Program-made: the position numbers and the translations under genes
Notes under the pieces: model-generated
The model's input: the letters and a program-made list of their open reading frames with translations, nothing else
Databases searched by the model: none
What the model was told of the DNA's origin: nothing
From: Primorskyibacter flagellatus
Lineage (GTDB): Bacteria; Pseudomonadota; Alphaproteobacteria; Rhodobacterales; Rhodobacteraceae
NCBI RefSeq assembly: GCF_900176485.1
Contig: NZ_FWYD01000029.1
Span: 1 to 37,306, forward strand
Direction of reading: 5' to 3'
Length of the DNA stretch: 37,306 nucleotides
Shown: one piece after another, positions 25,572-33,826 of the stretch
Numbering within the stretch: position 1 is the stretch's first letter
How the letters are laid out: every line of letters starts with the position of its first letter

Positions 25572-26167
25572 TGATGTCTCTCGGCTATAAACAACAAAAT
25601 ATGTCGCCCTCAGTGCCCGCCGAAGAGGCGCAAGAAGATGCAAACCCACTGCTTATTCCCGTCGCCACCGGCATTGGTCCTGGGCTTGACGCGCTTTGGT
25701 TGGGGAATTTGACTGCCGCTGAGGACGCTTCCGCGTTGTACGAGGCCGGGATCACGGCCAGCCTTAACCTTGCAGTCAACATATTTCCATCGCCGCTTTC
25801 TTTACCGGATGGAACGCACGTTCGGCGGTATCAAATTGGTATGCTTGATGGCGTAGGAAATGCCCCTCAGACTTTGGCAGCCGCGGTCCTATTGGTTGAC
25901 GGGCTTAACACCAGCTACACAAAGGGCAAACCGCATTACCCAAGCCATCGAAACGGAGGGCTGCTCGTGCATTGCCGTGGCGGGCGCTCTCGGTCGGTGA
26001 CAGTGCTAGCCCTTTGGCTGCATTCGCGATTCACTTCGGAGCATCCTAGCTTGGACGCAGCACTCGCGCGTCTTAGATCTCTAAGAGGTTTAACTGAGAC
26101 GTACCCGTTGCCCCCGATGATTGCTTTGGCGCGGGAGGCATTGGCGTTCATTCCGCTACAAAAATGA
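25571..26167 (+). CDS. Dual-specificity/tyrosine-type phosphatase family protein (island 2)
   Basis: 198 residues. P-loop HCRGGRSR with Cys135 and Arg141 has the classic preceding His, unlike its island 1 paralogue. The loop QIGMLDGVGNAPQ carries Asp93, the probable general acid. The ATG at 25571 overlaps the TAA of the MBL gene by one base; a second ATG at 25574 is equally possible. CGAAGG upstream may serve as ribosome site. The stop overlaps the start of the LacI-type gene (ATGA, 26164-26167). Pairing of such a phosphatase with an FbpA-class importer, a phosphodiesterase-like enzyme and a LacI-type regulator occurs twice in this window, which suggests a conserved functional module. Confidence 0.82.
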   Translation: MMSLGYKQQNMSPSVPAEEAQEDANPLLIPVATGIGPGLDALWLGNLTAAEDASALYEAGITASLNLAVNIFPSPLSLPDGTHVRRYQIGMLDGVGNAPQTLAAAVLLVDGLNTSYTKGKPHYPSHRNGGLLVHCRGGRSRSVTVLALWLHSRFTSEHPSLDAALARLRSLRGLTETYPLPPMIALAREALAFIPLQK

Positions 26168-27195
26168 TGGGAAAGGAGCGTCAAAAGCCCGGGGCAGCGC
26201 CCAGTGGGCGCTTTGTTTCAGCAAGTGACGTGGCTGAGCGGGCAGGTGTTTCGCGCTCGGCTGTGTCACGAACATTCACCCCCGGCAGCCAAGTTTCGAG
26301 CGCGGTTCGTTGCCGCATTATTGCGGCTGCTGAAGCACTCGGATATCGCGTCAATCGGCTGGCGCAGACACTCCATCAGGACCGATCAGATCTTGTTGGT
26401 GTGATTGGAGGGAATGTTTCGTCCCCCTATATAGCGGCCCAATTAGACGCGCTGAGTGCAGCTTTACACCAACGCAAACTGCAGTGCCTGTTGATGAACA
26501 CCAGAAACAGCGACAAAGAAAGCCCGGATGAGTTGGCGCGGTTGCTTGATTATCGTGTGCGCAATGTTGTGGTGCTTTCAGGCGCGGTTCCAGATGAATT
26601 GATCCGGCTATGCGCACAGAACAGTGTGCGTATGGTTCTGATCAACCGTCCATCGCCGCCCGACGGTGCGACAGCCGACCTGATCCTTGCAGATTCGGCA
26701 AAAGGCGGCCGCTTGGCTGCCGACCGCCTGATTGCTGCAGGATGTCGTAATGTTGCTGTTGTCGTTTCTGGCTCACGCACATCTGTCAAAATAGCCAGAG
26801 CTGATGCTTTTTGCACGATAATGGCCGAGCACGGAATTCCTGTAATTCAGTGGACCAATGGTGCAAATTCCTATCAAACGGGCGTCGAAGCTGCGCGGGC
26901 TCTTTTGCCGAGGGCGGGACTAGATGGCATTTTCGGGGTGACCGATGAAATCGCGCTTGGCGTATTGAATACGGCACGCTTTGAGTTGGGTTTGTCAGTC
27001 CCCGCAGATGTATCGGTGATCGGGTTTGACGACGCGCCAATTTCGAGCTGGAAATCACATGACCTGACCACAATAAGTCAGCCGATCGATGCGCTAACAC
27101 GTGCCACTATAAAGGCGATTGAATTGCCGTTAGACGCCCCGCCAGCCTGGTTCGAGATCCCTGTCGAACTTATCGAACGAGGCACAATTTCCTGA
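26164..27195 (+). CDS. LacI-family transcriptional regulator (island 2)
   Basis: 343 residues. The helix-turn-helix VSASDVAERAGVSRSAVSRT lies at about residues 18-37 and is nearly the same as in the regulator at 5450, so the two may read similar operators. The sensor domain follows with VIGGNVSSPYIAAQ, IFGVTDEIALGVLNTAR and VIGFDDAPISSWKSHDLTT. The gene is the last of the island 2 operon and overlaps the phosphatase gene by 4 bases, so it is expressed together with the genes it probably controls. The sequence matches a Peripla_BP_3 type ligand domain; the inducer is unknown. Confidence 0.88.
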   Translation: MMGKERQKPGAAPSGRFVSASDVAERAGVSRSAVSRTFTPGSQVSSAVRCRIIAAAEALGYRVNRLAQTLHQDRSDLVGVIGGNVSSPYIAAQLDALSAALHQRKLQCLLMNTRNSDKESPDELARLLDYRVRNVVVLSGAVPDELIRLCAQNSVRMVLINRPSPPDGATADLILADSAKGGRLAADRLIAAGCRNVAVVVSGSRTSVKIARADAFCTIMAEHGIPVIQWTNGANSYQTGVEAARALLPRAGLDGIFGVTDEIALGVLNTARFELGLSVPADVSVIGFDDAPISSWKSHDLTTISQPIDALTRATIKAIELPLDAPPAWFEIPVELIERGTIS

Positions 27196-27358
27196 TATGA
27201 GCTTCGCTGCATGGCGCATCCAGCCCACCATCGTGATCAGAGCCGGAAAACACCAGCTTCCGGCGGTCCAAGGTTGGGGAGCAGTGCATAACCCCAAGGA
27301 CTCCACGTAAAGCTGGAGGAGACTTGGGTCTCAGGCCAGCCGCAATGGATGCCCGGAT

Positions 27359-28776
27359 TCATCTTGGGTACGCCATTGCACCCTTCAATTCGTCGGGTAA
27401 CAGCGCCTCTGGCCAATTCTGATAACTGACGGGCCGCAAAAAGCGTCTGATGGCCATGGTGCCAACGGATGTCGCGCCAAAATTGGTTGAGGCAGGGTAT
27501 GGGCCGCCATGAACCATAGTGTCGTTAACCTCAACGCCCGTCGGAAAGCCGTTGATGAGAATGCGCCCCGCTTTGCGTTCCAACATCGGCGTCAGCCGGC
27601 GCGCGGCCTCCAGATCGGCGTCATCCATATGCAAGGTCGCTGTCAGTTGGCCTTCAAAGCCGTAGGCAAGGTGCGCCATCTCGTCAAGATCGCGCACGCG
27701 CACGATCAGGCCAAGTGGGCCGAAGACCTCCTCGCCAAGTGCAGAATCTTGGAGGTAGGCTTCGGCTGTAGTTTCATAAAGGTTCGGGCGGGCAAAACGA
27801 TCTACGCTTTCTGTCACCAACAATGGTTTCACCGCATTGCGGCTGTCAAAACGGGCTTTGCCTTCACGATAGGCTTGGGCAATCCCGCTGGTCAACATGA
27901 CTTGAGGTGCAGCCGAGGCCAATGTCGCATGCGCGGCCTCGCTAAACTGATCCGCATCCGGGCCGTCCATATCAACGGCAATACCGGGATTGGTGCAGAA
28001 CTGCCCTGCGCCCATGGTCAGTGACCCTGCCCAGCCGGTTCCGATTTCGGCCGCCCGCGCCGCCATGGCAGCAGGCAGCAAGAACATCGGATTGATTGAC
28101 CCAAGCTCGCCAAAGAAGGGGATCGGCTCGGCGCGCTGTGCGCAAAGATCAAACAGCGCCCGACCGCCTGCAAGGCTGCCGGTAAAACCAACAGCCTTGA
28201 TCAATGAGTGCTGGACAAGGGCTGTCCCCACATCGCGCCGTCCCCCCTGAATAAGCGAAAACACGCCCGGATGCAGGCCACAGGATTTAACCGCAGCGTG
28301 GATCGCCTCGGCAATGATTTCGCCCGTTCCGGGATGCGCGCTGTGCCCCTTCACTACAACAGGGCAGCCCGCTGCAAGGGCCGATGCGGTATCACCACCC
28401 GCTGTTGAGAACGCTAAAGGAAAATTCGAGGCCCCAAAAACCGCAACCGGCCCGACAGGACGCTGCATCATGTACATTTCCGGGCGCGGCACCGGTTTAC
28501 GATCCGGCAAAGCTGCATCATGGCGACGATCCAGATAGTCGCCTTTGCGGATATGATCCGCAAAAAGGCGCAACTGGCCAGTGGTCCGGCCCCGTTCGCC
28601 TTCAAGACGGGCGGCGGGAAGGCCGGTTTCAGACGTGCCGATTTCGGTGATCTGCGGGCCGCGCACCTCTATCTCATCCGCGATGGTTTCCAGAAATGTC
28701 GCACGGGTTTCGCGGTCCGACCAGCCATAAACAGCAAACGCCTGTTCCGCCGCCACACAGGCGCGATCCACCAGGT
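27359..28776 (-). pseudogene. Alpha-ketoglutarate semialdehyde dehydrogenase-like, 5'-truncated
   Basis: About 470 codons of an NADP-dependent aldehyde dehydrogenase of the 2,5-dioxovalerate (alpha-ketoglutarate semialdehyde) type. Visible motifs are GASNFPLAFSTAGGDTASAL (near 113), VGFTGS (near 194), FGELGSINP with the general base Glu222, and GAGQFCTNPG with the nucleophile Cys259. Relatives have about 45 further N-terminal residues. Here the frame runs into the end of the ISKra4-like element at 28777, and only a GTG at 28771 could serve as start. Promoter, ribosome site and the first strand of the cofactor domain are gone, so it is likely inactive. It would have oxidised the semialdehyde formed in sugar-acid or hydroxyproline breakdown. 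Confidence 0.75.
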
Positions 28777-30217
28777 GGGAGTGGGCAAAACCTGGTGGTC
28801 AGGCGGCCAGTTTCCTGTGAGCGACAGTCAATCGCCCGTCAAGAACGGCAGCTCTGGTGACGGCCACGCGGTGAGCGCCTTTCGGAGACCATCGCATCCT
28901 GCGACGTTTTCCCATACGAGCGTTTCCGATATCGTCGACACAGCCTTCGGCACGGGAGGATGAAATCGGAAAACCGTTGCGGTGCCGCCAGTCGTAGTTG
29001 GTGAGTGCATCCCAGTTATTTGCCAGATAAGTGTACAGTTCGCGACATCGCGCCCAGACGCGTGCTGCAGCCGCGCGCACCATGGTGTCTTCTTTGGAGA
29101 GCCTGGAGCAATCGATCATCAGGCACTGAAGACGTGTACCAGCTGTCATGATTTTCCCATGCCACAGGCACCATCGCAATGTTTCCGATGGGCGTTTGAA
29201 GAGTTCCGGCATCCCCGGAAAATTCTCCGCCTGCAAAAGCCCTTTCACGGCATTCGCAACATGTTGAACTCGCATTGAGATATGCCACCAATCAAGGATG
29301 TGACGGACGGGCCCTCGAACGGCGCGCCGCACCAGATTTGGAAGTGCGGGTTCCCCGTCGGAAATGACGGTGACGGGGCGATGGTCATCCCATCCTAGCG
29401 CGCATAGATCCTGCCGGAGTTCATTGGCCGGAGACCGAACGGCTTGTTGCGCGAGGCCGAAGCGGCGGCTCCTATCGGGGCTCTCGATCTTCCCAACCAC
29501 AAGATCGAGGTGCCGTTTCTGATATTCTGGCCGGCATCGAATGTGCGCTCCGTCCAGGAAGACGGTCAGCGGTGGCGATGGTGTCCCGTCATCCACAGCA
29601 GGGACCGATTGTTCACGATCACTAAGTTCTTTGGCAATTCTGCCCAGCCGATTGCGTACCGTGGTGTTCATCTGCTTCGCGCAAGGCAGAAACGTCTCCA
29701 TGATCCGTGCGGCTTCCCGAAATGAGTGGCGCGACCCAAGTTCGGCTTGAAGGCGGCGCAATTCCGGGGTTGCTCGATCCGGGAATAAGTGTCCGAGCAG
29801 GCTATTTGGTCCACCCGAGGTAGCGTCCGGTTTGGCGGTACAGCCACAGCCGCGAATACGCGGCACTCGCACGCGAAATCGACCGAAAAGCGTGTCGAGA
29901 ACCCGAGGCCGGTAATCATGAATGGCCCTCACCTTATTGCAGGCGGGGCAGCTCCGGCCTGCTTCCGATATCTCCTCGATCTGATCGAGCAGCATCGCTT
30001 CCTGCAGTTGCCGGAGCAACGTCCTGGCATCCTCAAGCAGAAGTCCGAAGCTTTCAGGCTGGGCCTGCCGAAATGGGCGTGAAAAATAGCCGAGGTGATG
30101 GGAGCGTTTCCTTCCGTTTTCGAAGGTGGTCTCAACAGTTATCCGGACATCCATGGCAGTTCTCCTCGCAAAGAACCGACCCTAGCACGACCAGACCCCC
30201 ACGTTTTGCCCACTCCC
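28777..30217 (-). mobile_element. ISKra4-like insertion sequence
   Basis: The element is bounded by perfect 15-base terminal repeats, GGGAGTGGGCAAAAC at 28777-28791 and its complement at 30203-30217, with similarity continuing inward for about 12 more bases. Length is about 1441 bp with one transposase gene. The flanking 8 bases differ (CACCAGGT and GCCCGAAC), so no target duplication remains, and a deletion or recombination must have followed insertion. Confidence 0.8.
28799..30154 (-). CDS. Transposase, ISKra4-like
   Basis: 451 residues. A zinc-ribbon-like region CPACNKVRAIHDYRPR near 70, followed by TLFGRFRVRVPRIRGCGC, is typical of ISKra4-type transposases. The catalytic part includes LTVFLDGAHIRC (first Asp, near 195), VTVISDGEPALPNLVRRAV (second Asp, near 255) with HILDWWHISMRVQH behind it, and ISSSRAEGCVDDIGNARMGK (Glu, near 405). 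It appears complete, and lies inside intact terminal repeats, so the element may still be mobile. The ISL3 family was considered but its DDE context differs. The insertion removed the 5' end of the dehydrogenase gene. Confidence 0.78.
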   Translation of the reverse strand: MDVRITVETTFENGRKRSHHLGYFSRPFRQAQPESFGLLLEDARTLLRQLQEAMLLDQIEEISEAGRSCPACNKVRAIHDYRPRVLDTLFGRFRVRVPRIRGCGCTAKPDATSGGPNSLLGHLFPDRATPELRRLQAELGSRHSFREAARIMETFLPCAKQMNTTVRNRLGRIAKELSDREQSVPAVDDGTPSPPLTVFLDGAHIRCRPEYQKRHLDLVVGKIESPDRSRRFGLAQQAVRSPANELRQDLCALGWDDHRPVTVISDGEPALPNLVRRAVRGPVRHILDWWHISMRVQHVANAVKGLLQAENFPGMPELFKRPSETLRWCLWHGKIMTAGTRLQCLMIDCSRLSKEDTMVRAAAARVWARCRELYTYLANNWDALTNYDWRHRNGFPISSSRAEGCVDDIGNARMGKRRRMRWSPKGAHRVAVTRAAVLDGRLTVAHRKLAA

Positions 30218-30275
30218 GCCCGAACGGAGACACCGGCCCTCCTGGTTGATTTCAAGCTTTCGCCGAATGATGTGG

Positions 30276-31025
30276 TCAGACGATCTCGACCCCCGCGGTT
30301 TGAAACCCGTCGAGCTGCGCGTCGGACGCGGCTCTGTTTGTCACCAGCGTTCCGATCGTCTCCACTTCCCAGGAACGCACTTGGCTGGTGCCTCCCAGCT
30401 TGGAATGATCCGCCAGCAAGACCGCCCGACCTGCCTGCGCTGCCATTGCGGCAGAGATTTCGGCCTCTTGCAGGTCGTAGAAATATGTTCCCTTCTCGGG
30501 ATGCACAGCGACCGGCGCGGAAAAACACAGGTCCACCTCGAAACGCCGGATTTCCGACAGGGTCAGCTCGCCCACCGTGGCGGGCACGTCAGCTGCGATC
30601 CGACCTCCCAGAAGAAGTACATCAATGTTTGCGGCCTGTAGCGTCGTGGCGATATCCAGCGAATTCGTTATCACCGACACGCCGGGCACTTTGGCAAGCT
30701 CTCGGGCGAAGACGGCAGTGGTCGACCCGGCATCTACCATGATCGTCTGCCCCGGCTGGATCAGGCCGACCGCTTTCTTCGCGATCTCGGACTTGGCCCG
30801 GATCTGGCTCGTCATGCGCTTTTGAAACGGGTCCTCTGTCCGCGCCTCGGGCAGAACGGCACCGCCATGCACCCGCGCCGCCTTTCCGGCCTCTTCAAGG
30901 TCAAGCAGGTCGCGCCGGACGGTTTCGCGCGACACGCCCAACATCCCGGCCAAATCGTTTGCGCTGACCTGCTGGTTGGCCGCCAGCATCGACACGATCC
31001 GCTGATGACGCTCCTTCGCCCACAT
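30276..31025 (-). CDS. DeoR-family transcriptional regulator (island 3)
   Basis: 249 residues. The N-terminal DeoR helix-turn-helix is RHQRIVSMLAANQQVSANDL followed by LGVSRETVRRDLLDLEEAG (residues 6-46). The DeoRC sensor domain has TIMVDAGSTTAVFARELAK, VITNSLDIATTL, VLLLGGRI and VLLADHSKLG. DeoR regulators usually sense phosphorylated sugars, which fits the phosphatase-importer context. The ATG at 31025 overlaps the permease stop by one base (TGATG) and follows AAGGGGG. A long open frame upstream in the same register (to 32636) is only a shadow of the permease. It is the last gene of the island 3 operon. Its 3' end is 59 bases from the ISKra4-like element. Confidence 0.9.
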   Translation of the reverse strand: MWAKERHQRIVSMLAANQQVSANDLAGMLGVSRETVRRDLLDLEEAGKAARVHGGAVLPEARTEDPFQKRMTSQIRAKSEIAKKAVGLIQPGQTIMVDAGSTTAVFARELAKVPGVSVITNSLDIATTLQAANIDVLLLGGRIAADVPATVGELTLSEIRRFEVDLCFSAPVAVHPEKGTYFYDLQEAEISAAMAAQAGRAVLLADHSKLGGTSQVRSWEVETIGTLVTNRAASDAQLDGFQTAGVEIV

Positions 31026-32710
31026 CAGGTCGCCCCCTTGTTTGCGCCACGCCGTCGCAACAGCGCCAGTGTCACTTTCATAGACAGGACGGCCAGGCAG
31101 ACAACCCCCATGACGCAGGTCGAGAAGGCCGCTGCCTGCGAGGTCAGCCCGGCATCGTCCAGCCGCATGATCGTCACGGCGGCCACGCTCAGGTCCGGTG
31201 TCGTCAGGAAGACGACCGCCGACAGTGTCACCATGGAGCGCATGAAGAGAAAGAAGAAGACCGACACCAGCATCGGCGCGATGAAGGGCGCAACGATGTC
31301 CCGCGCCGTGCGACCCAGCCCGGCACCAAGACTGCCGGCGGCCTCCTCCAGTGCCGAGGGCAGTTGACGGAATCCGGTCATCACCGTCAGGAAGCCCTGC
31401 GTGTGGTAGTGGTAGAAGTTGACGATCGCGATCAGCGCGGCGGTACCGTAGAGCAGGTAGAGCGGCGTCGCCGTGGAATTGAACGTCAGGATATAGGCCA
31501 GACCCAGAACCATGCCTGGTACAGCGGCCGGCATCGCGGCCAGGATCTGGATCGGTTGCGCCACTGCCTTGGGCAGGCGTCGCAGTCCCAGTCCCATCAG
31601 GAAAACCGCAACGGTCCCGCCCGAAGCGGCAGCCAGCGAGATGAAGATCGTCATCCAAAGCGATGAATACCCGCCCGCCAGCGTGATATCGTAATGCTTG
31701 GGCGACAGCGCCATGTTGTAGGGCCACAATGTGACGAAACTGGCATAGACCACGATCCCGATCACCGAAAGGATCCCGGCACAGATAAGCAATGACAGCG
31801 CCGCCATGCTGATGTCTCGCAGCGGAGCAAAGCTGGGCCGATAGGGCTCTTGCCCGGTGATTTGTCCGGCCTGCTGCCGTTTCATCGCCTGCCGCTCGAT
31901 ACTGTAGGAGATCACCGTGGGCAAAAGTAGCATGATGCCAACAACGGCGCCCATATTGAAGTTTCTCTGCCCCACGACCTGGCTGTAGATCTCGGTCGCC
32001 AACACCGAGTAATCGCCGCCGATTACCGCCGCATTGCCGAAATCGGTTATGGTGATGGTAAAGCAGACGAACGCTGCGTTCAGGATACCGAACCGCGCGG
32101 CGGGCAGGGTCAGGTCGCGGAACTGTCTCCACGGCGGCGCTCCCATGACCTCGGCGGCCTCGTAGGTGCGGGCGTCCAGAAGCACCAACGCTGCGCCGAT
32201 GATCATTACGGCCTGTGGCAGCGCGTAGAGGGTGTTCGCGATCAACAGGCCCCAGAAACCGTAAATCTCGATTTCGACCCCAAGCATACGACTGATAACG
32301 CCGTTGCGGCCCAGCAGGAAGATCAGCCCGAGCGCCTGTACCAGCGAGGGGGCCAGCAGAGGCAGAACAATGACGCTGCGTATCAGCCACTTGCCGCGAA
32401 ATGCACAGCGGTAAAGGCCATGCGCGATGATGAACCCCAGCAACACACTCAGCACCGTGGTCGCGCCCCCCATCGCCAGCGAATGCCGCGTGGCCCGCCA
32501 GAACCCGGAAGAGCCCAGCACTTCGGTGTAGTTGCCCAACCCGTAACTGTCGCCAACCGTGATCGAGCGCAGGAATACGATCACCATCGGGTAAGCGAAG
32601 AACAAGATCAGGCCCAGCAGCGGCAACCCGATGCAAGCCAGCGTCAGCAGGCGGTCGGCGTCAAATCGGGGGCGCATACGGGCACGGGATGACGTCTCGG
32701 CGAGGCTCAT
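31025..32710 (-). CDS. ABC transporter permease, fused two-domain (island 3)
   Basis: 561 residues with two BPD_transp_1 domains. Coupling loops are YEAAEVMGAPPWRQFRDLTLP near 180 (first Glu, then Gly) and EEAAGSLGAGLGRTARDIVAP near 455. About 12 membrane helices are expected, starting with LLTLACIGLPLLGLILFF near residue 20. The ATG overlaps the ATPase stop by 4 bases (32707-32710), which indicates coupled translation. Fused FbpB/AfuB/PhnU-V-like architecture as in the other two islands. It forms the membrane channel for the binding protein at 33827. Confidence 0.88.
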   Translation of the reverse strand: MSLAETSSRARMRPRFDADRLLTLACIGLPLLGLILFFAYPMVIVFLRSITVGDSYGLGNYTEVLGSSGFWRATRHSLAMGGATTVLSVLLGFIIAHGLYRCAFRGKWLIRSVIVLPLLAPSLVQALGLIFLLGRNGVISRMLGVEIEIYGFWGLLIANTLYALPQAVMIIGAALVLLDARTYEAAEVMGAPPWRQFRDLTLPAARFGILNAAFVCFTITITDFGNAAVIGGDYSVLATEIYSQVVGQRNFNMGAVVGIMLLLPTVISYSIERQAMKRQQAGQITGQEPYRPSFAPLRDISMAALSLLICAGILSVIGIVVYASFVTLWPYNMALSPKHYDITLAGGYSSLWMTIFISLAAASGGTVAVFLMGLGLRRLPKAVAQPIQILAAMPAAVPGMVLGLAYILTFNSTATPLYLLYGTAALIAIVNFYHYHTQGFLTVMTGFRQLPSALEEAAGSLGAGLGRTARDIVAPFIAPMLVSVFFFLFMRSMVTLSAVVFLTTPDLSVAAVTIMRLDDAGLTSQAAAFSTCVMGVVCLAVLSMKVTLALLRRRGANKGAT

Positions 32711-33741
32711 GCCGACACCGCCTCGGTTCCAACAGTGTCGTCAACAACCCATGTGCAGGCTTTGGGTGCGATGCTCAGCTCAACGCGGTCGCCCGTGTGA
32801 TATGGACTACCGCCATGCGTTTCGACCAAAAGCGGCCCGGCGGGGCTTTCCACTTCCAGGCGCCGCAGGTTGCCCAGGAAACTGATGCTGCGGACGACAG
32901 CCCCACCGTTTTCTGAAGGGGTCACCTCGATCTGCTCGGGTCTGATACAGGCAAGATAGCTGTCTTCAGACGCGGGACGAGTCGGAACCAAGTCGGGAAA
33001 ATGCCGCGCGACCGTGTCGGCAGCGAGCAGGTTACTGATCCCCATGAACTCCGCGACAAAGCGCGTAGCGGGTCGGTGGTACAGATCCTCCGGCGTGCCC
33101 GCCTGCACCACGACCCCGTGGTTCATGCAGATAATCTTGTCGGCCAGCGCCAGCGCTTCTTCCTGATCATGTGTTACCATCAGCGTTGGTATTCCCAGCG
33201 AGCGCTGCACCTGTCTGATCTCGTCGCGAAGCACCGCGCGGACCTTGGCATCGAGCGCCGATAGCGGCTCGTCGAGCAACAGGACGCGCGGATCCACGGC
33301 AATAGCCCGCGCCAGCGCGATGCGCTGTTGTTGGCCGCCCGACAGTTGCCCCGGCAGGTTATCGGCCACCTGAGGCAGTTTAACCAGCGCCAGCAACTCC
33401 TGCACCCGTGCGGCGATGTCGTCTTTTCGAACGCCCCGGATCTTCAGGCCGTAACCGATGTTCTCGGCCACCGTCATGTTCGGAAACAGCGAGTATGACT
33501 GGAACACGATCCCGAACCCCCGCTTGCGCGCCGGAAGATCCGAAAGGGTCGCGCCCTCCAGCGTGATCGTTCCTCCGTCCAAGTCGGTCAGCCCTGCGAT
33601 CAGCCGCAGCAAAGTCGTCTTGCCGCATCCCGACGGGCCGAGCAAGCAGACGAACTCGCCTTTCTCGATCTCGATCGACACGCGGTCGAGCGCGGTGAAA
33701 TTGCCGTAGGTCTTTGTGGCGTCGCGTACGGTCAGGTACAT
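32707..33741 (-). CDS. ABC transporter ATP-binding protein (island 3)
   Basis: 344 residues. Walker A GPSGCGKTT near 36, Q-loop IVFQSYSLFPN near 80, signature LSGGQQQR near 134, Walker B LLLDEPLSALD near 155 and VTHDQEEAL near 190 are all intact. A TOBE-like C-terminus contains CIRPEQIEVTP. It stands between the binding-protein gene, 85 bases upstream behind a stem-loop, and the permease gene, which it overlaps by 4 bases. The family is the same as the ATPases at 14029 and 20742, but gene order differs in each island, so they are not simple recent duplicates. Confidence 0.9.
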   Translation of the reverse strand: MYLTVRDATKTYGNFTALDRVSIEIEKGEFVCLLGPSGCGKTTLLRLIAGLTDLDGGTITLEGATLSDLPARKRGFGIVFQSYSLFPNMTVAENIGYGLKIRGVRKDDIAARVQELLALVKLPQVADNLPGQLSGGQQQRIALARAIAVDPRVLLLDEPLSALDAKVRAVLRDEIRQVQRSLGIPTLMVTHDQEEALALADKIICMNHGVVVQAGTPEDLYHRPATRFVAEFMGISNLLAADTVARHFPDLVPTRPASEDSYLACIRPEQIEVTPSENGGAVVRSISFLGNLRRLEVESPAGPLLVETHGGSPYHTGDRVELSIAPKACTWVVDDTVGTEAVSA

Positions 33742-33796
33742 GTGGGGCGTGCTTTCTCATTCGTTGGGCAGGTTCGCGACCGGCCCGTCAAGTGTC

Positions 33797-33816
33797 GGGG
33801 CGGCCAAGGCCGCCCC
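33797..33816 (-). other. Intercistronic stem-loop after island 3 binding-protein gene
   Basis: A perfect inverted repeat GGGGCGGCC-AA-GGCCGCCCC starts 10 bases after the binding-protein stop and lies before the ATPase gene. The realistic fold is a 7-bp stem with a 6-base loop. No T-run follows on the transcribed strand. Confidence 0.65.
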
Positions 33817-33826
33817 AGTCTCGGGC

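Noticed and set aside
28777-30217. Target site duplication of the ISKra4-like element
   Set aside because: The 8 bases on each side (CACCAGGT and GCCCGAAC) do not match.
30276-32636. A 786-residue minus-strand open frame
   Set aside because: Only its last 249 residues are a real protein (DeoR type from 31025). The rest is an out-of-frame, Arg/Gly/His-rich shadow of the permease.
10478-33816. The five stem-loops as intrinsic terminators
   Set aside because: None has a T-run after the stem on the transcribed strand, and coding continues downstream in the same operons.
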